This document shows, in pieces, positions 54,396-61,894 of a stretch of DNA of 64,000 nucleotides (its first letter is position 1; the number at the start of each line of letters is the position of its first letter). Source of the stretch: Streptomyces sp. NBC_01214 (GTDB taxonomy: Bacteria > Actinomycetota > Actinomycetes > Streptomycetales > Streptomycetaceae). The stretch covers positions 3,877,001 to 3,941,000 of the forward strand of contig NZ_JAPEOS010000001.1 in the NCBI RefSeq assembly GCF_026340975.1, read 5' to 3'. Below the pieces are notes generated by a model, which saw only the letters and a program-made list of their open reading frames with translations, had not been told where the DNA came from and ran no database searches. The translations under genes and the position numbers were made by a program.

Positions 54396-56363
54396 ATGAA
54401 TCAAATGCACGATCATGCCCGAATGAGGCGCATCAATGTGAAACGCGTGCTGGTCGGCGAGCCCCTCGACACCGCCCGCCTGGGCGAGACCCTGCTGCCC
54501 AAAAGACTCGCCCTGCCGATCTTCTGTAGCGACCCGCTCTCCTCCGTGGCCTACGCCACCGAGGAGATCCTGCTGATCCTCGCCCTCGGCGGCGTCACAC
54601 TGCTGCACCTCACCTGGTACGCGGCCGCCGCCATCGTCTTCCTGCTCATCGTCGTCGTCGCCTCGTACCGGCAGACCTGCCACGCCTACCCGGGCGGGGG
54701 CGGCGCCTACGTCGTCAGCTCGGAGAACCTCGGCCAGTCCGCCGCGCTCACCGCCGCCAGCGCCCTGCTCGTCGACTACGTGATGACCGTCGCGGTGTCC
54801 GTCGTCTCCGGCGTCTCCGCGATCACCTCGGCCGTTCCCTCGCTCAGCGACCACGAAGTGGTCCTGTCCGTCGCCTTCGTGGTGCTGCTGACCCTGATGA
54901 ACCTGCGCGGCGTACGGGAGTCGGGCCGCGTCTTCGCCATCCCCACCTACGGCTTCGTCCTCGTCATCTACCTCATGTTCGCCGTCGCCGCCGTACGGCT
55001 CGGGACCGGCGACACCATCCGCGCCGAGTCCGCCGACCTCCCCATCATCCCGGTCGACACCTACACCGGACTCGCCCTGGTCTTCCTGACGATGCGCGCC
55101 TTCGCCTCCGGATGCACCGCCCTCACCGGCGTCGAGGCCATCAGCAACGGCGTCCCCGCCTTCCGCAAGCCCAAGGCGGACAACGCCGCGACCACGCTCG
55201 CCGCGATGGGCGTGCTCTCCGTGACGATGTTCGTCGGCATCACCGCCCTCGCCATGTCGTACCAGGTGCACGTCGCGGCCGATCCCACCGAACTGGGCCT
55301 GCCCCCGGGCACCGCGACCTCCACCGCCCTCGCCCAGATCGGCCGCGCCACCTTCGGCAGCTGGAACTTCCTCTTCTACCTGCTCCAGGCCGTCACCGCG
55401 GGCGTCCTGATCCTCGCCGCGAACACCGCCTTCAACGGCTTCCCGATGCTCGCCTCGATCCTGGCCAAGGACCGGTACGCGCCCCGCCAGCTCTTCAACC
55501 GCGGCGACCGGCTCGTCTACTCCAACGGCGTCGTGCTCCTCGCGCTCGCCGCCATCGCCCTCATCGTGGCCTTCGACGCCGAACTGACCCGCCTCATCCA
55601 GCTCTACATCATCGGCGTCTTCGTCTCCTTCACCCTCTCCCAGTCGGGCATGGTCCGGCACTGGCGCACAGCGCTCGCCTCGCCCGCCACTCCGCGGGAG
55701 GAGCGGATCCACATCCACCGCAGGCTCGCCATCAACGCCGTCGGCGCCACCTTGACCGCCCTGGTCCTGGTCATCGTCCTGCTCACCAAGTTCACCCACG
55801 GCGCCTGGCTGGTCGTCATCGCCATGCCGCTGCTCTTCCTCGGCATGAAGGGCGTCCGCCGCCACTACGACCAGGTCGCCCGGCAGGTCGCCATCGCCCC
55901 CGACGCCACCCCGCGCAGGCCCGCCCGCCACCACGTCCTGGTCCTCGTCGCCGCCGTGCAGGCCCCGACGCTCAAGGCCATCGGCTACGCGCAGGGCCTG
56001 CGCCCGGACACCCTGACGGCGGTCACCGTCGCTGCGGACGAGCAGGAGGCGACCCGGCTGCGCGAGGCGTGGACCGCGCACGACACCGGCCTGCCGCTGA
56101 AGATCCTGCACTCGCCGTACCGGGAGGTGGTGGGCCCGATCATGGCCCACGTCGAGGAACTGGCCGCCGGCTCCCGGACGGACATGCTGTCGGTGGTCAT
56201 CCCCGAGTACGTGGTGGGCCGCTGGTGGGAGCAGCCCCTGCACAACCAGAACGCCCTGCGGCTGAAGGCGCGACTGCTGTTCACTCCGGGCGTCGCGGTG
56301 ATCGACGTGCCGTACCTCCTGGAGTCCGCGAGGGCCGCGGATCCGGCGCGGCGGGACGGGTAG
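54396..56363 (+). CDS. APC-superfamily transporter, KimA/YdaO-like
   Basis: 655 residues: 12 membrane helices in the first 480 (for example IFCSDPLSSVAYATEEILLI, SYRQTCHAYPGGGGAYVVSS, ALTGVEAISNGVPAFRKPKA), then a cytosolic domain of about 170 residues (HVLVLVAAVQAPTLKAIGYA; MLSVVIPEYVVGRWWEQPLH) with a UspA-like alpha/beta fold. This fusion matches KimA-type high-affinity potassium importers (and annotated amino-acid permeases). No c-di-AMP riboswitch can fit in the 24-bp leader. Its 3' end overlaps the convergent PucR gene by 83 bp. Confidence 0.82.
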   Translation: MNQMHDHARMRRINVKRVLVGEPLDTARLGETLLPKRLALPIFCSDPLSSVAYATEEILLILALGGVTLLHLTWYAAAAIVFLLIVVVASYRQTCHAYPGGGGAYVVSSENLGQSAALTAASALLVDYVMTVAVSVVSGVSAITSAVPSLSDHEVVLSVAFVVLLTLMNLRGVRESGRVFAIPTYGFVLVIYLMFAVAAVRLGTGDTIRAESADLPIIPVDTYTGLALVFLTMRAFASGCTALTGVEAISNGVPAFRKPKADNAATTLAAMGVLSVTMFVGITALAMSYQVHVAADPTELGLPPGTATSTALAQIGRATFGSWNFLFYLLQAVTAGVLILAANTAFNGFPMLASILAKDRYAPRQLFNRGDRLVYSNGVVLLALAAIALIVAFDAELTRLIQLYIIGVFVSFTLSQSGMVRHWRTALASPATPREERIHIHRRLAINAVGATLTALVLVIVLLTKFTHGAWLVVIAMPLLFLGMKGVRRHYDQVARQVAIAPDATPRRPARHHVLVLVAAVQAPTLKAIGYAQGLRPDTLTAVTVAADEQEATRLREAWTAHDTGLPLKILHSPYREVVGPIMAHVEELAAGSRTDMLSVVIPEYVVGRWWEQPLHNQNALRLKARLLFTPGVAVIDVPYLLESARAADPARRDG

Positions 56364-57576
56364 CGGGTTCCGCTCCGACGCGCTGCAGCACCGCCGCGTG
56401 CGCCAGCGCCAGCTCCACCACCTGCCCGGGGTCGGACAGGGAGCGGCCGGTGAGCTGCTCCAGGCGCCGCAGCCGGTTGGACACGGTGTTGCGGTGGCAG
56501 TACAACCGCTGCGCGGCGTCCGTGGTCGAGCCCCGGCAGGCCAGCCAGGTGCCCAGGGTGGTCAGGAGCGTCCGCCGGTCCTGCGCGGGTAGCGCGAGCA
56601 CCGGACCGAGCACCACCTGGCGCAGCCGGCCGGCGAGCTCGGCCTGGGCCGCGACCAGCGCCGCCGGTAGCCGTTCGTCCAGCAGTGCGGTGCGCGGGCC
56701 CTCGGATTCGGGGGCGGTGCGCAGCGCGAGGGCGGCCAGCCGGTGCGCCCGGGCCACCTCGGTCGGCGCAGCGACGACCGGACCGACCCCGGCGCGCACC
56801 CCGAGGGGCGCGAGCAGTTCCCGTACGGACTCCAGCGGATGGTGGCCCAGCTCCACCAGGCCGATCTCCCCGTCGGCGCGGATGCGCCACAGCACGCGCG
56901 GAGCGGAGGCGGCTCCGGGCTCCCAGGCGACCGGTGCGACCGGTGCGCCGGACGGGTCGGCGGCCAGAACGACCACCGTGAAACGGCCCCGCTCCGGCAG
57001 CCCCAGCCGTGCGGCGGCCGCTTCCGCGGCCGCGACTTCCGCGGGCGCGGAAGGGGCCGCGGCCGACGGCCCGACCCCGCCGTCGAGCAGCACGTCGAGC
57101 AGAGCCGCCCGGTGCTCCCGGTCCCGCTCGCCGTGCGCGGCCTCCGCCCGGCGGTACGACTCCGTCACGGCGTCCGTCATCTGGTCCAGTACGTCCCACA
57201 ATGCGGTCGCGCCGGGGAGTAGCCGGGGCAGCGCCGCCCGGTCGTGCGCGGTCACGGCCTCCGTGAGGCTCTGCCAGAGCAGTCGACCGCCGCGGCGGTA
57301 GGTGCGCAGGAGGGAGGTGAGCGGCAGCCCCTGCTCGGCGCGGAGCGCGCCGACGGCCCGGGCGTCGGCGAGCTCCACCGGCAGGCCCCGGGAGCTGCGG
57401 AGCAACCCCTCGACGGCCTGGCGGAGGGAGTGGTGGATCCGCTCGCGCAGCTCGGCCCGGCCGAGCAGGGCGGCGTAGGCGGGGTCCTCGGCCAGCGTCC
57501 GATCGGTGAGCCGGTCCGCCGCCACGGCGATCCGGCGGGACAGGTCCTCGCGTATCTCCTCGATGATCCGCTCCAT
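56281..57576 (-). CDS. PucR-family transcriptional regulator
   Basis: 431 residues from ATG 57576. The N-terminal half is helical (MERIIEEIREDLSRRIAVAA; LRTYRRGGRLLWQSLTEAVT), the middle has a degenerate GGDEF/CdaR domain (GVRAGVGPVVAAPTEVARAH), and the C-terminal HTH is LACRGSTTDAAQRLYCHRNT then VSNRLRRLEQLTGRSL. A regulator of this type usually senses a catabolite. The last 83 bp overlap the permease gene on the other strand. Confidence 0.87.
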   Translation of the reverse strand: MERIIEEIREDLSRRIAVAADRLTDRTLAEDPAYAALLGRAELRERIHHSLRQAVEGLLRSSRGLPVELADARAVGALRAEQGLPLTSLLRTYRRGGRLLWQSLTEAVTAHDRAALPRLLPGATALWDVLDQMTDAVTESYRRAEAAHGERDREHRAALLDVLLDGGVGPSAAAPSAPAEVAAAEAAAARLGLPERGRFTVVVLAADPSGAPVAPVAWEPGAASAPRVLWRIRADGEIGLVELGHHPLESVRELLAPLGVRAGVGPVVAAPTEVARAHRLAALALRTAPESEGPRTALLDERLPAALVAAQAELAGRLRQVVLGPVLALPAQDRRTLLTTLGTWLACRGSTTDAAQRLYCHRNTVSNRLRRLEQLTGRSLSDPGQVVELALAHAAVLQRVGAEPATRPAAPDPRPSRTPGGTARRSPRRPE

Positions 57577-57648
57577 GACGCGCAGCCTGACACGGGGGAG
57601 GGGGTGGTGGGGAGGGGCCGGACCGGGCACGTCCGCTACCGTGTGCGA

Positions 57649-57668
57649 ATCACTGCACCTGTAGTGAT
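57649..57668. promoter_or_regulatory. TetR-type operator before the TetR gene
   Basis: ATCACTGCACCTGTAGTGAT: 6-bp arms ATCACT/AGTGAT spaced by eight bases, 36 bp before ATG 57705. Likely autoregulatory. Confidence 0.7.
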
Positions 57669-57704
57669 CACCCGATGTGCCGCTCCACACCCAGGGACCC
57701 GCCC

Positions 57705-58268
57705 ATGCGCCAGAACCCGCAGCGCCGCGCCGCACTGCTCGACGCCGCCATCGAAGTCCTGGCGCGCGAGGGCTCGCGCGGCCTGACCCTGCGCGCGGTT
57801 GACGCAGAGGCGGGCGTGCCCATCGGCACCGCCTCGAACTACTTCGCCAACCGCTCCCAGCTGCTCGTGCAGATCCTGCACCGCACCAGGGAGCGGCTGG
57901 TCCCGGACCCGGCGGACCTCGAGGGCCCGCTGGACACCGAGGTCCTGCTCACCCGGCTCCTCGAACGGATGCGGGGCGAACGCAGTGTGCACATCGCCAT
58001 GCTGGAGCTCCGGCTGGAGGGCACCCGGCGCCCCGAGCTCCAGGCGGAGCTCGCGTCCTTCCAGGGCCTGGAGCTGGAGGCCAACATCAGGTGGCACCTG
58101 GACGCGGGCCTGCCGGGGGACCGGCAGGGCGTGGTCCTGATGTACCTGGCGATGCTCGGTCTGATCGTGGACGACCTGACCGCGCCCGCCATGCTGGATG
58201 CGCACCCGGCGCACGGGCTCATTCGGACGATGGTCGAGCGCCTCCTCCCGGAGAAGCCCGCGGACTGA
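57705..58268 (+). CDS. TetR family transcriptional regulator
   Basis: 187 residues. HTH: RRAALLDAAIEVLAREGSRG, LTLRAVDAEAGVPIGTASNY, FANRSQLL. The helical C-terminal domain ends ERLLPEKPAD. ATG 57705 fits the usual MRQNP start; ATG 57675, 30 bp upstream, lies 7 bp after the operator. No divergent target gene is close, so it may control itself and a distant gene, or the DUF6461 gene that follows 56 bp later. Confidence 0.88.
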   Translation: MRQNPQRRAALLDAAIEVLAREGSRGLTLRAVDAEAGVPIGTASNYFANRSQLLVQILHRTRERLVPDPADLEGPLDTEVLLTRLLERMRGERSVHIAMLELRLEGTRRPELQAELASFQGLELEANIRWHLDAGLPGDRQGVVLMYLAMLGLIVDDLTAPAMLDAHPAHGLIRTMVERLLPEKPAD

Positions 58269-58324
58269 CTATCGTGCCGGTGAACAAGCACCGGCGGGGT
58301 GGGCAAACCGTGGGGAGTGCGGAC

Positions 58325-58945
58325 ATGGCGGACACAGCAGAGGGCGTGACGGTCGGGATCCGATGGCTGGCCGACTGGGACCAGTGGTTCGTCGGCCTGA
58401 CCTTCGCCCGGGGGATAGCCCCCGACGAACTCGCCGCGCGGCTCGGCGCGCTGCCGGGCCTGCGCCCGGGGCCGCTGGGCGCGTTCGACGCCTGGAGCAT
58501 GGTCACCGAGACCGTGGACGGCGACGGCGTGGCCCGGGTCGGCAGGTGGGGCGGTTGGGCCTTCGCCGTCGAACACGGTCAGCCGGCCGGAGCGGAACGG
58601 CTCGCCGAGGTCTCTCGGGGCGGTGTGGAGGCAGTCCACCTCGACCCGCAGTCCGACCACCCGCCCAAGCAGTTCGCGTACGCCCGGGACGGCGAGCTGG
58701 TGTGCTGCTTCGCCCTCGGCGAGGAGTGCTGGCGCGGCGGCCACCGGCCGGACTTCCTACTCCCGGAGCTGATCGCGGCCGGGATCCTCACCCCGGAGGG
58801 CGCGTGCGCCCGTCCGGCCGACGAGGCGGACGCGGACCGCGACCGCCACACCCTCGCCGTCGTGGAACGCCGCTTCGGGCTGTCCCTGCCGCGCCACCTG
58901 ATCGCCGACACCCCGCTCCCCGCGTACGTGACCTGCACGCGCTAG
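58325..58945 (+). CDS. DUF6461 family protein
   Basis: 206 residues. The typical opening IRWLADWDQWFVGLTFARGI, the ALGAFDAWSMVTE-type strand and the VGRWGGWAFAVEHGQP block are those of the Streptomyces DUF6461 proteins. ATG 58325 has GGGGAG upstream. Function unknown; such proteins often lie near polymorphic-toxin or contact-dependent loci, but none is adjacent here. Confidence 0.75.
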   Translation: MADTAEGVTVGIRWLADWDQWFVGLTFARGIAPDELAARLGALPGLRPGPLGAFDAWSMVTETVDGDGVARVGRWGGWAFAVEHGQPAGAERLAEVSRGGVEAVHLDPQSDHPPKQFAYARDGELVCCFALGEECWRGGHRPDFLLPELIAAGILTPEGACARPADEADADRDRHTLAVVERRFGLSLPRHLIADTPLPAYVTCTR

Positions 58946-59070
58946 CGCTCCGCGCCGGGGCCGGGATGCGGTGATCTTATGCTCAGGTTTACGCGAGTCC
59001 GCTGGTTTTGCGCCCAGTGAGCCACTTTGATGGGTTTGCCAGGCCTCGTACCGGAGCAGGGGGACTAGTC

Positions 59071-59313
59071 ATGGGCAGCGACCACAGTCAGAAGGACAGC
59101 ACACCCACCCTGATCGGCTCCGTGCAGCGCGCACTGCGCCTCCTGGAAGCGATGTCCGCGGAAGGCGGGGTGACGGCCAAGAGGCTCGCCCGGCTCACCG
59201 GCATCCCCCTGCCCACCGTCTACCACCTGCTGCGCACCCTCACCCATGAGGGCTACGTGCAGCGCGAGGGAGGGTCGTTCCGCCTCGCGGACGATCTTCC
59301 GCTCGCGTCGTGA
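59071..59313 (+). CDS. HTH-only IclR-type protein
   Basis: 80 residues. Only the IclR winged-helix is present: IGSVQRALRLLEAMSAEGGV, RLARLTGIPLPTVYHLLRTL, THEGYVQREGGSFRLADD. It stops at TGA 59311 before any effector (GAF) domain; normal IclR proteins are about 250 residues, and no domain continues in any frame. GGGGGA precedes the ATG. It heads the roadblock/DUF4388 cluster and could be its DNA-binding output, or a truncated regulator. Confidence 0.72.
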   Translation: MGSDHSQKDSTPTLIGSVQRALRLLEAMSAEGGVTAKRLARLTGIPLPTVYHLLRTLTHEGYVQREGGSFRLADDLPLAS

Positions 59314-59353
59314 TCAAATTCCGACGCGTTCCGGCCAAGCTCTCGCACCCTTC

Positions 59354-59416
59354 CTGGCATGTTCCAGCGGAAAATGCCAGAACGCCCTTTCGTACAGTGG
59401 AACTTGAGTAAGTTCC
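59354..59416. promoter_or_regulatory. Two dyads upstream of the roadblock cluster
   Basis: 59354-59380 is a 27-bp dyad, CTGGCAT-N-TTCC-AGC-GGAA-N-ATGCCAG. 59399-59416 is the perfect dyad GGAACTT-GAGT-AAGTTCC. Both lie between the HTH gene and GTG 59474. They are good candidates for the binding sites of a regulator of the cluster. Confidence 0.65.
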
Positions 59417-59473
59417 CTCCTGTCGCGCCGTACGACCGTGCACTCAGCACGTCCGGCCGGGAGGGGAGCCCGC

Positions 59474-59914
59474 GTGCCCGGGATCGACGAATGCCTGCTC
59501 GAAGCCATGGCCCTGCCTGGTGCGCGTGGGGCCGCGCTGGTCGACTGGAGCAGCGGACTGGCCCTCGGCACCGCGGGGGAGTCGCCCGTGGGTGACCACG
59601 AGACCACCGCCGCCGAGACCGCCGAACTGGCTCGGGCGGCAGCCGAGTACGAGTCCTTCGCCCCGGCGGAAACCGACCCGGCACACGGTGGCGGAGCCGT
59701 TCCCTCCGCCGGTTCGTCCGCCGGCTTACCGGCCGGCCCGCCTGTCGAGGATCTGATCGTCACCACCCGCACTGGATACCACGTACTGCGCTTCGTCGAG
59801 ACGAGCTTCGACAGCAGCGTATTCCTGCACCTGTGGCTCGACCGCGTGGACGGCAATCTCGCCCTCGCGCGCCACAGGCTCCGTGCCCTGGCGGAGGGGC
59901 TGGTTCTCAGATGA
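59474..59914 (+). CDS. Roadblock/LC7-like protein, TTA-containing
   Basis: 146 residues from GTG 59474 (GAGGGGAG upstream). It is a paralogue of the 61325 protein: RGAALVDWSSGLALGT against GAALVDYGSGMALGT, and EDLIVTTRTGYHVLRFVE against EDILITLGSQYHLIRLMK. The MglB/roadblock fold normally works as a GTPase-activating or scaffold subunit for a small Ras-like GTPase. An insertion of about 40 residues, rich in Ala, Gly and Ser, divides the fold. Codon 85 is TTA (59726-59728). The stop overlaps the next start (ATGA). Confidence 0.75.
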   Translation: MPGIDECLLEAMALPGARGAALVDWSSGLALGTAGESPVGDHETTAAETAELARAAAEYESFAPAETDPAHGGGAVPSAGSSAGLPAGPPVEDLIVTTRTGYHVLRFVETSFDSSVFLHLWLDRVDGNLALARHRLRALAEGLVLR

Positions 59915-60708
59915 CCACCCCGGCCACCGCCACGGCCGCGAACGCCTTCGCCGCAGTCTCCCCCCTTCTCACCCGACTCGCCGCGGAGCGCGCCACCGGC
60001 GCCCTGCTCCGCGACCGCGGCACCCTCTTCCTGGAGGACGGACGAATAGTCCACGCGGAGAGCCCGGCCACCCCCGGTCTCGACGTACTGCTCACCACCG
60101 GCGGCGGCCTCGCCCCCGAGCGCTGGCGCGAGGCCGTGGACCGGGCAGGTGCCCGGGGCGAGGTCGCCCGCTTCCTCGTGGACAGCGGCGGGCTCGCCGG
60201 CGGGGAGCTGGAGATATGCCACCTCGCCGCCATATTCGACGCCGCCTTCTTCGCACTCTCCCCGGGCAGCGGGCCCTCCCGCTTCCGCCGCGGGGCCACC
60301 CACTGGATCGGCTCCGTCCGTTCCGTTCCCGCCGCCGCCGTCGAACGGGAGACCCGGCGCCGCCGGGACCTGCTCGACGCGGTCTGGCCGTACCCCCTGC
60401 TGGACACCTCCCCGGTCGTACCCCGGGCGGCCGCGCCGGGCCAGACGATCACCTCCCGGCAGCGGACCCTGCTGGGCCAGGCCGACGGCCTGCGCACCCC
60501 GGCCGACCTCGCGTGGGTCCTGGGCCGGCCCGCCTTCCACACCCTGCTCGACGTACGGCGCCTGGCCGCGGCCGGACTGGTCGAGACCCCGCACACCCCG
60601 GCCCCGCCACCGGCCGTGGCGCCCCTGCCCGACTGGATGACCGAGGCCCAACCCCCGGACGTGGCGCTGCTCCGCCGGTTACGCGACGCACTGGAGGCAA
60701 GTCTGTGA
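59911..60708 (+). CDS. DUF4388 (PatA-N-like) protein, TTA-containing
   Basis: 265 residues. The N-terminal DUF4388 part is LTRLAAERATGALLRDRGTL, FLEDGRIVHAESPATPGLDV. The C-terminal part is helical and ends LRRLRDALEASL. DUF4388 domains accompany two-component and gliding-motility regulators and are thought to mediate protein contacts. The ATG overlaps the stop of the roadblock gene by four bases, so translation is coupled. Codon 257 is TTA (60679-60681), near the end. Confidence 0.75.
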   Translation: MTTPATATAANAFAAVSPLLTRLAAERATGALLRDRGTLFLEDGRIVHAESPATPGLDVLLTTGGGLAPERWREAVDRAGARGEVARFLVDSGGLAGGELEICHLAAIFDAAFFALSPGSGPSRFRRGATHWIGSVRSVPAAAVERETRRRRDLLDAVWPYPLLDTSPVVPRAAAPGQTITSRQRTLLGQADGLRTPADLAWVLGRPAFHTLLDVRRLAAAGLVETPHTPAPPPAVAPLPDWMTEAQPPDVALLRRLRDALEASL

Positions 60709-60779
60709 GGCTCCCGCTGCGACCGGCCCTGCGCGCCGACCGCTCCGAGCGAAGGCAGCCCGAAAGGAGAAAGGCCGAC

Positions 60780-61199
60780 ATGAGTACGGTGCCCCCCGAG
60801 ACGGAGGCCGAGATACTCGCCGAGCTCCGCAGGCTGCGGGCCCGGGTACCCCAGCTCACCGGTGCCCTCGCCGCGAGCGCCGACGGATTCGTGCTCGCCC
60901 AGGACAGCGCCGCCGCCGAGGCCGAGTCCGTCGCGGCGCTGACCGCCGCCGCCCTCGGGGTGGCCCAGCGCCTCAGCGACTGCACCGGTCAGGGCGCCTT
61001 CCGCGAACTGCTCGTGCGCGGTGAGGACGGGTACGTCGCCACCTACGCGGCGGGCCTGGCGGCGGTCCTCACCCTGACCGCCGAGCCGCGCGTCAACGTC
61101 GGACGCCTCCACCTGGAAGCCCGGCGCTCGAGTCTCCGGATAGCAGAACTGATCGACCACACCCTCGGGCGCCGGGGTCCCGGAGCCCCGCCCGGGTGA
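60780..61199 (+). CDS. Roadblock/LC7 domain protein
   Basis: 139 residues. EAEILAELRRLRARVPQLTG starts the usual helix; ALAASADGFVLAQDSAAAEA is the roadblock strand pair, and ALTAAALGVAQRLSDCTGQG with AVLTLTAEPRVNVGRLHLEA completes the fold. GAAAGGAGAAAGG precedes the ATG. Its roadblock sequence is a different subtype from the two flanking paralogues (closer to CvnB/MglB). Confidence 0.8.
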   Translation: MSTVPPETEAEILAELRRLRARVPQLTGALAASADGFVLAQDSAAAEAESVAALTAAALGVAQRLSDCTGQGAFRELLVRGEDGYVATYAAGLAAVLTLTAEPRVNVGRLHLEARRSSLRIAELIDHTLGRRGPGAPPG

Positions 61200-61324
61200 T
61201 GCGCGTTCCGGCCGGCGGCAGGGCCCGACACGTCCGGCGCGTGCCGCCACAGCCACATCCAGCTACAGCCAGTCACACGTCCCTCACGTCCCAGTCATAG
61301 AGAAACGAGAAAGAGGACCCTCTC

Positions 61325-61699
61325 ATGGTCAATGTGGAGACCGCACTCAAGGAAGCCACCACCACGATCGAAGGCGCGATCGGTGCCGCGCTCGTCGACT
61401 ACGGCAGCGGCATGGCCCTCGGCACGATCGGGGGCGGCAAGGACCTCGACCTCGCGGTCGCGGCGGCGGGCAACACGGACGTGGTGCGCGCCAAGGTCCG
61501 CACGATGGAGATGCTCGGCCTCAAGGACGAGATCGAGGACATCCTCATCACCCTCGGCAGTCAGTACCACCTGATCCGGCTGATGAAGGCCCGCGGTTCC
61601 ACGGGCTTCTTCCTCTACCTGGCCCTCGACAAGGGGCGGGCCAACCTCGCGATGGCCCGGCATCAACTGAAGAAGATCGAAGCGGACCTGGAGGTCTGA
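61325..61699 (+). CDS. Roadblock/LC7-like protein
   Basis: 124 residues. IGAALVDYGSGMALGTIGGG, VVRAKVRTMEMLGLKDEIED, ILITLGSQYHLIRLMKARG and FFLYLALDKGRANLAMARHQ show the compact roadblock-like fold without the insertion of its paralogue at 59474. AAAGAGGA precedes the ATG. Followed by a clear terminator, so it is the last gene of the cluster. Confidence 0.82.
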   Translation: MVNVETALKEATTTIEGAIGAALVDYGSGMALGTIGGGKDLDLAVAAAGNTDVVRAKVRTMEMLGLKDEIEDILITLGSQYHLIRLMKARGSTGFFLYLALDKGRANLAMARHQLKKIEADLEV

Positions 61700-61748
61700 C
61701 CGGCCCCACCGGGCAGGGTCAGGCCGCCTCCAACCGCATCGCCGAAGT

Positions 61749-61778
61749 GGCGGACGGCTGAATTCTTTGCCGTCCGCC
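61749..61778 (+). terminator. Stem-loop ending the roadblock cluster
   Basis: Perfect 10-bp arms GGCGGACGGC / GCCGTCCGCC around the loop TGAATTCTTT, 50 bp after the last stop. Confidence 0.82.
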
Positions 61779-61799
61779 CTGGCGGTTGGCTTCGTATGC

Positions 61800-61835
61800 C
61801 CCATATGGGTGGAGTTTATGACTCTGTTACAGAGT
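61800..61835. promoter_or_regulatory. Palindromes upstream of the glycosyltransferase
   Basis: CCCATATGGG (61800-61809) and ACTCTGT-T-ACAGAGT (61821-61835) lie in the AT-richer leader of the glycosyltransferase gene, about 60-95 bp before its ATG. Likely regulator binding or promoter-proximal sites. Confidence 0.55.
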
Positions 61836-61894
61836 AGGATGCTGTGAGCAGCTGATCATCGACAAAGCATAAAACGCTGGAGAAACCGCCACCC

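Noticed and set aside
54371..54396. c-di-AMP (ydaO) riboswitch before the KimA-like gene
   Set aside because: Only 24 bp separate it from the upstream gene; there is no room for the aptamer, and none is seen inside the PucR gene's end.
52878..56243. A frame of more than 1,100 codons on the minus strand opposite PucR and the transporter
   Set aside because: Spans two real genes and their gap with low-complexity G/D/E/V sequence. An artefact of high GC.
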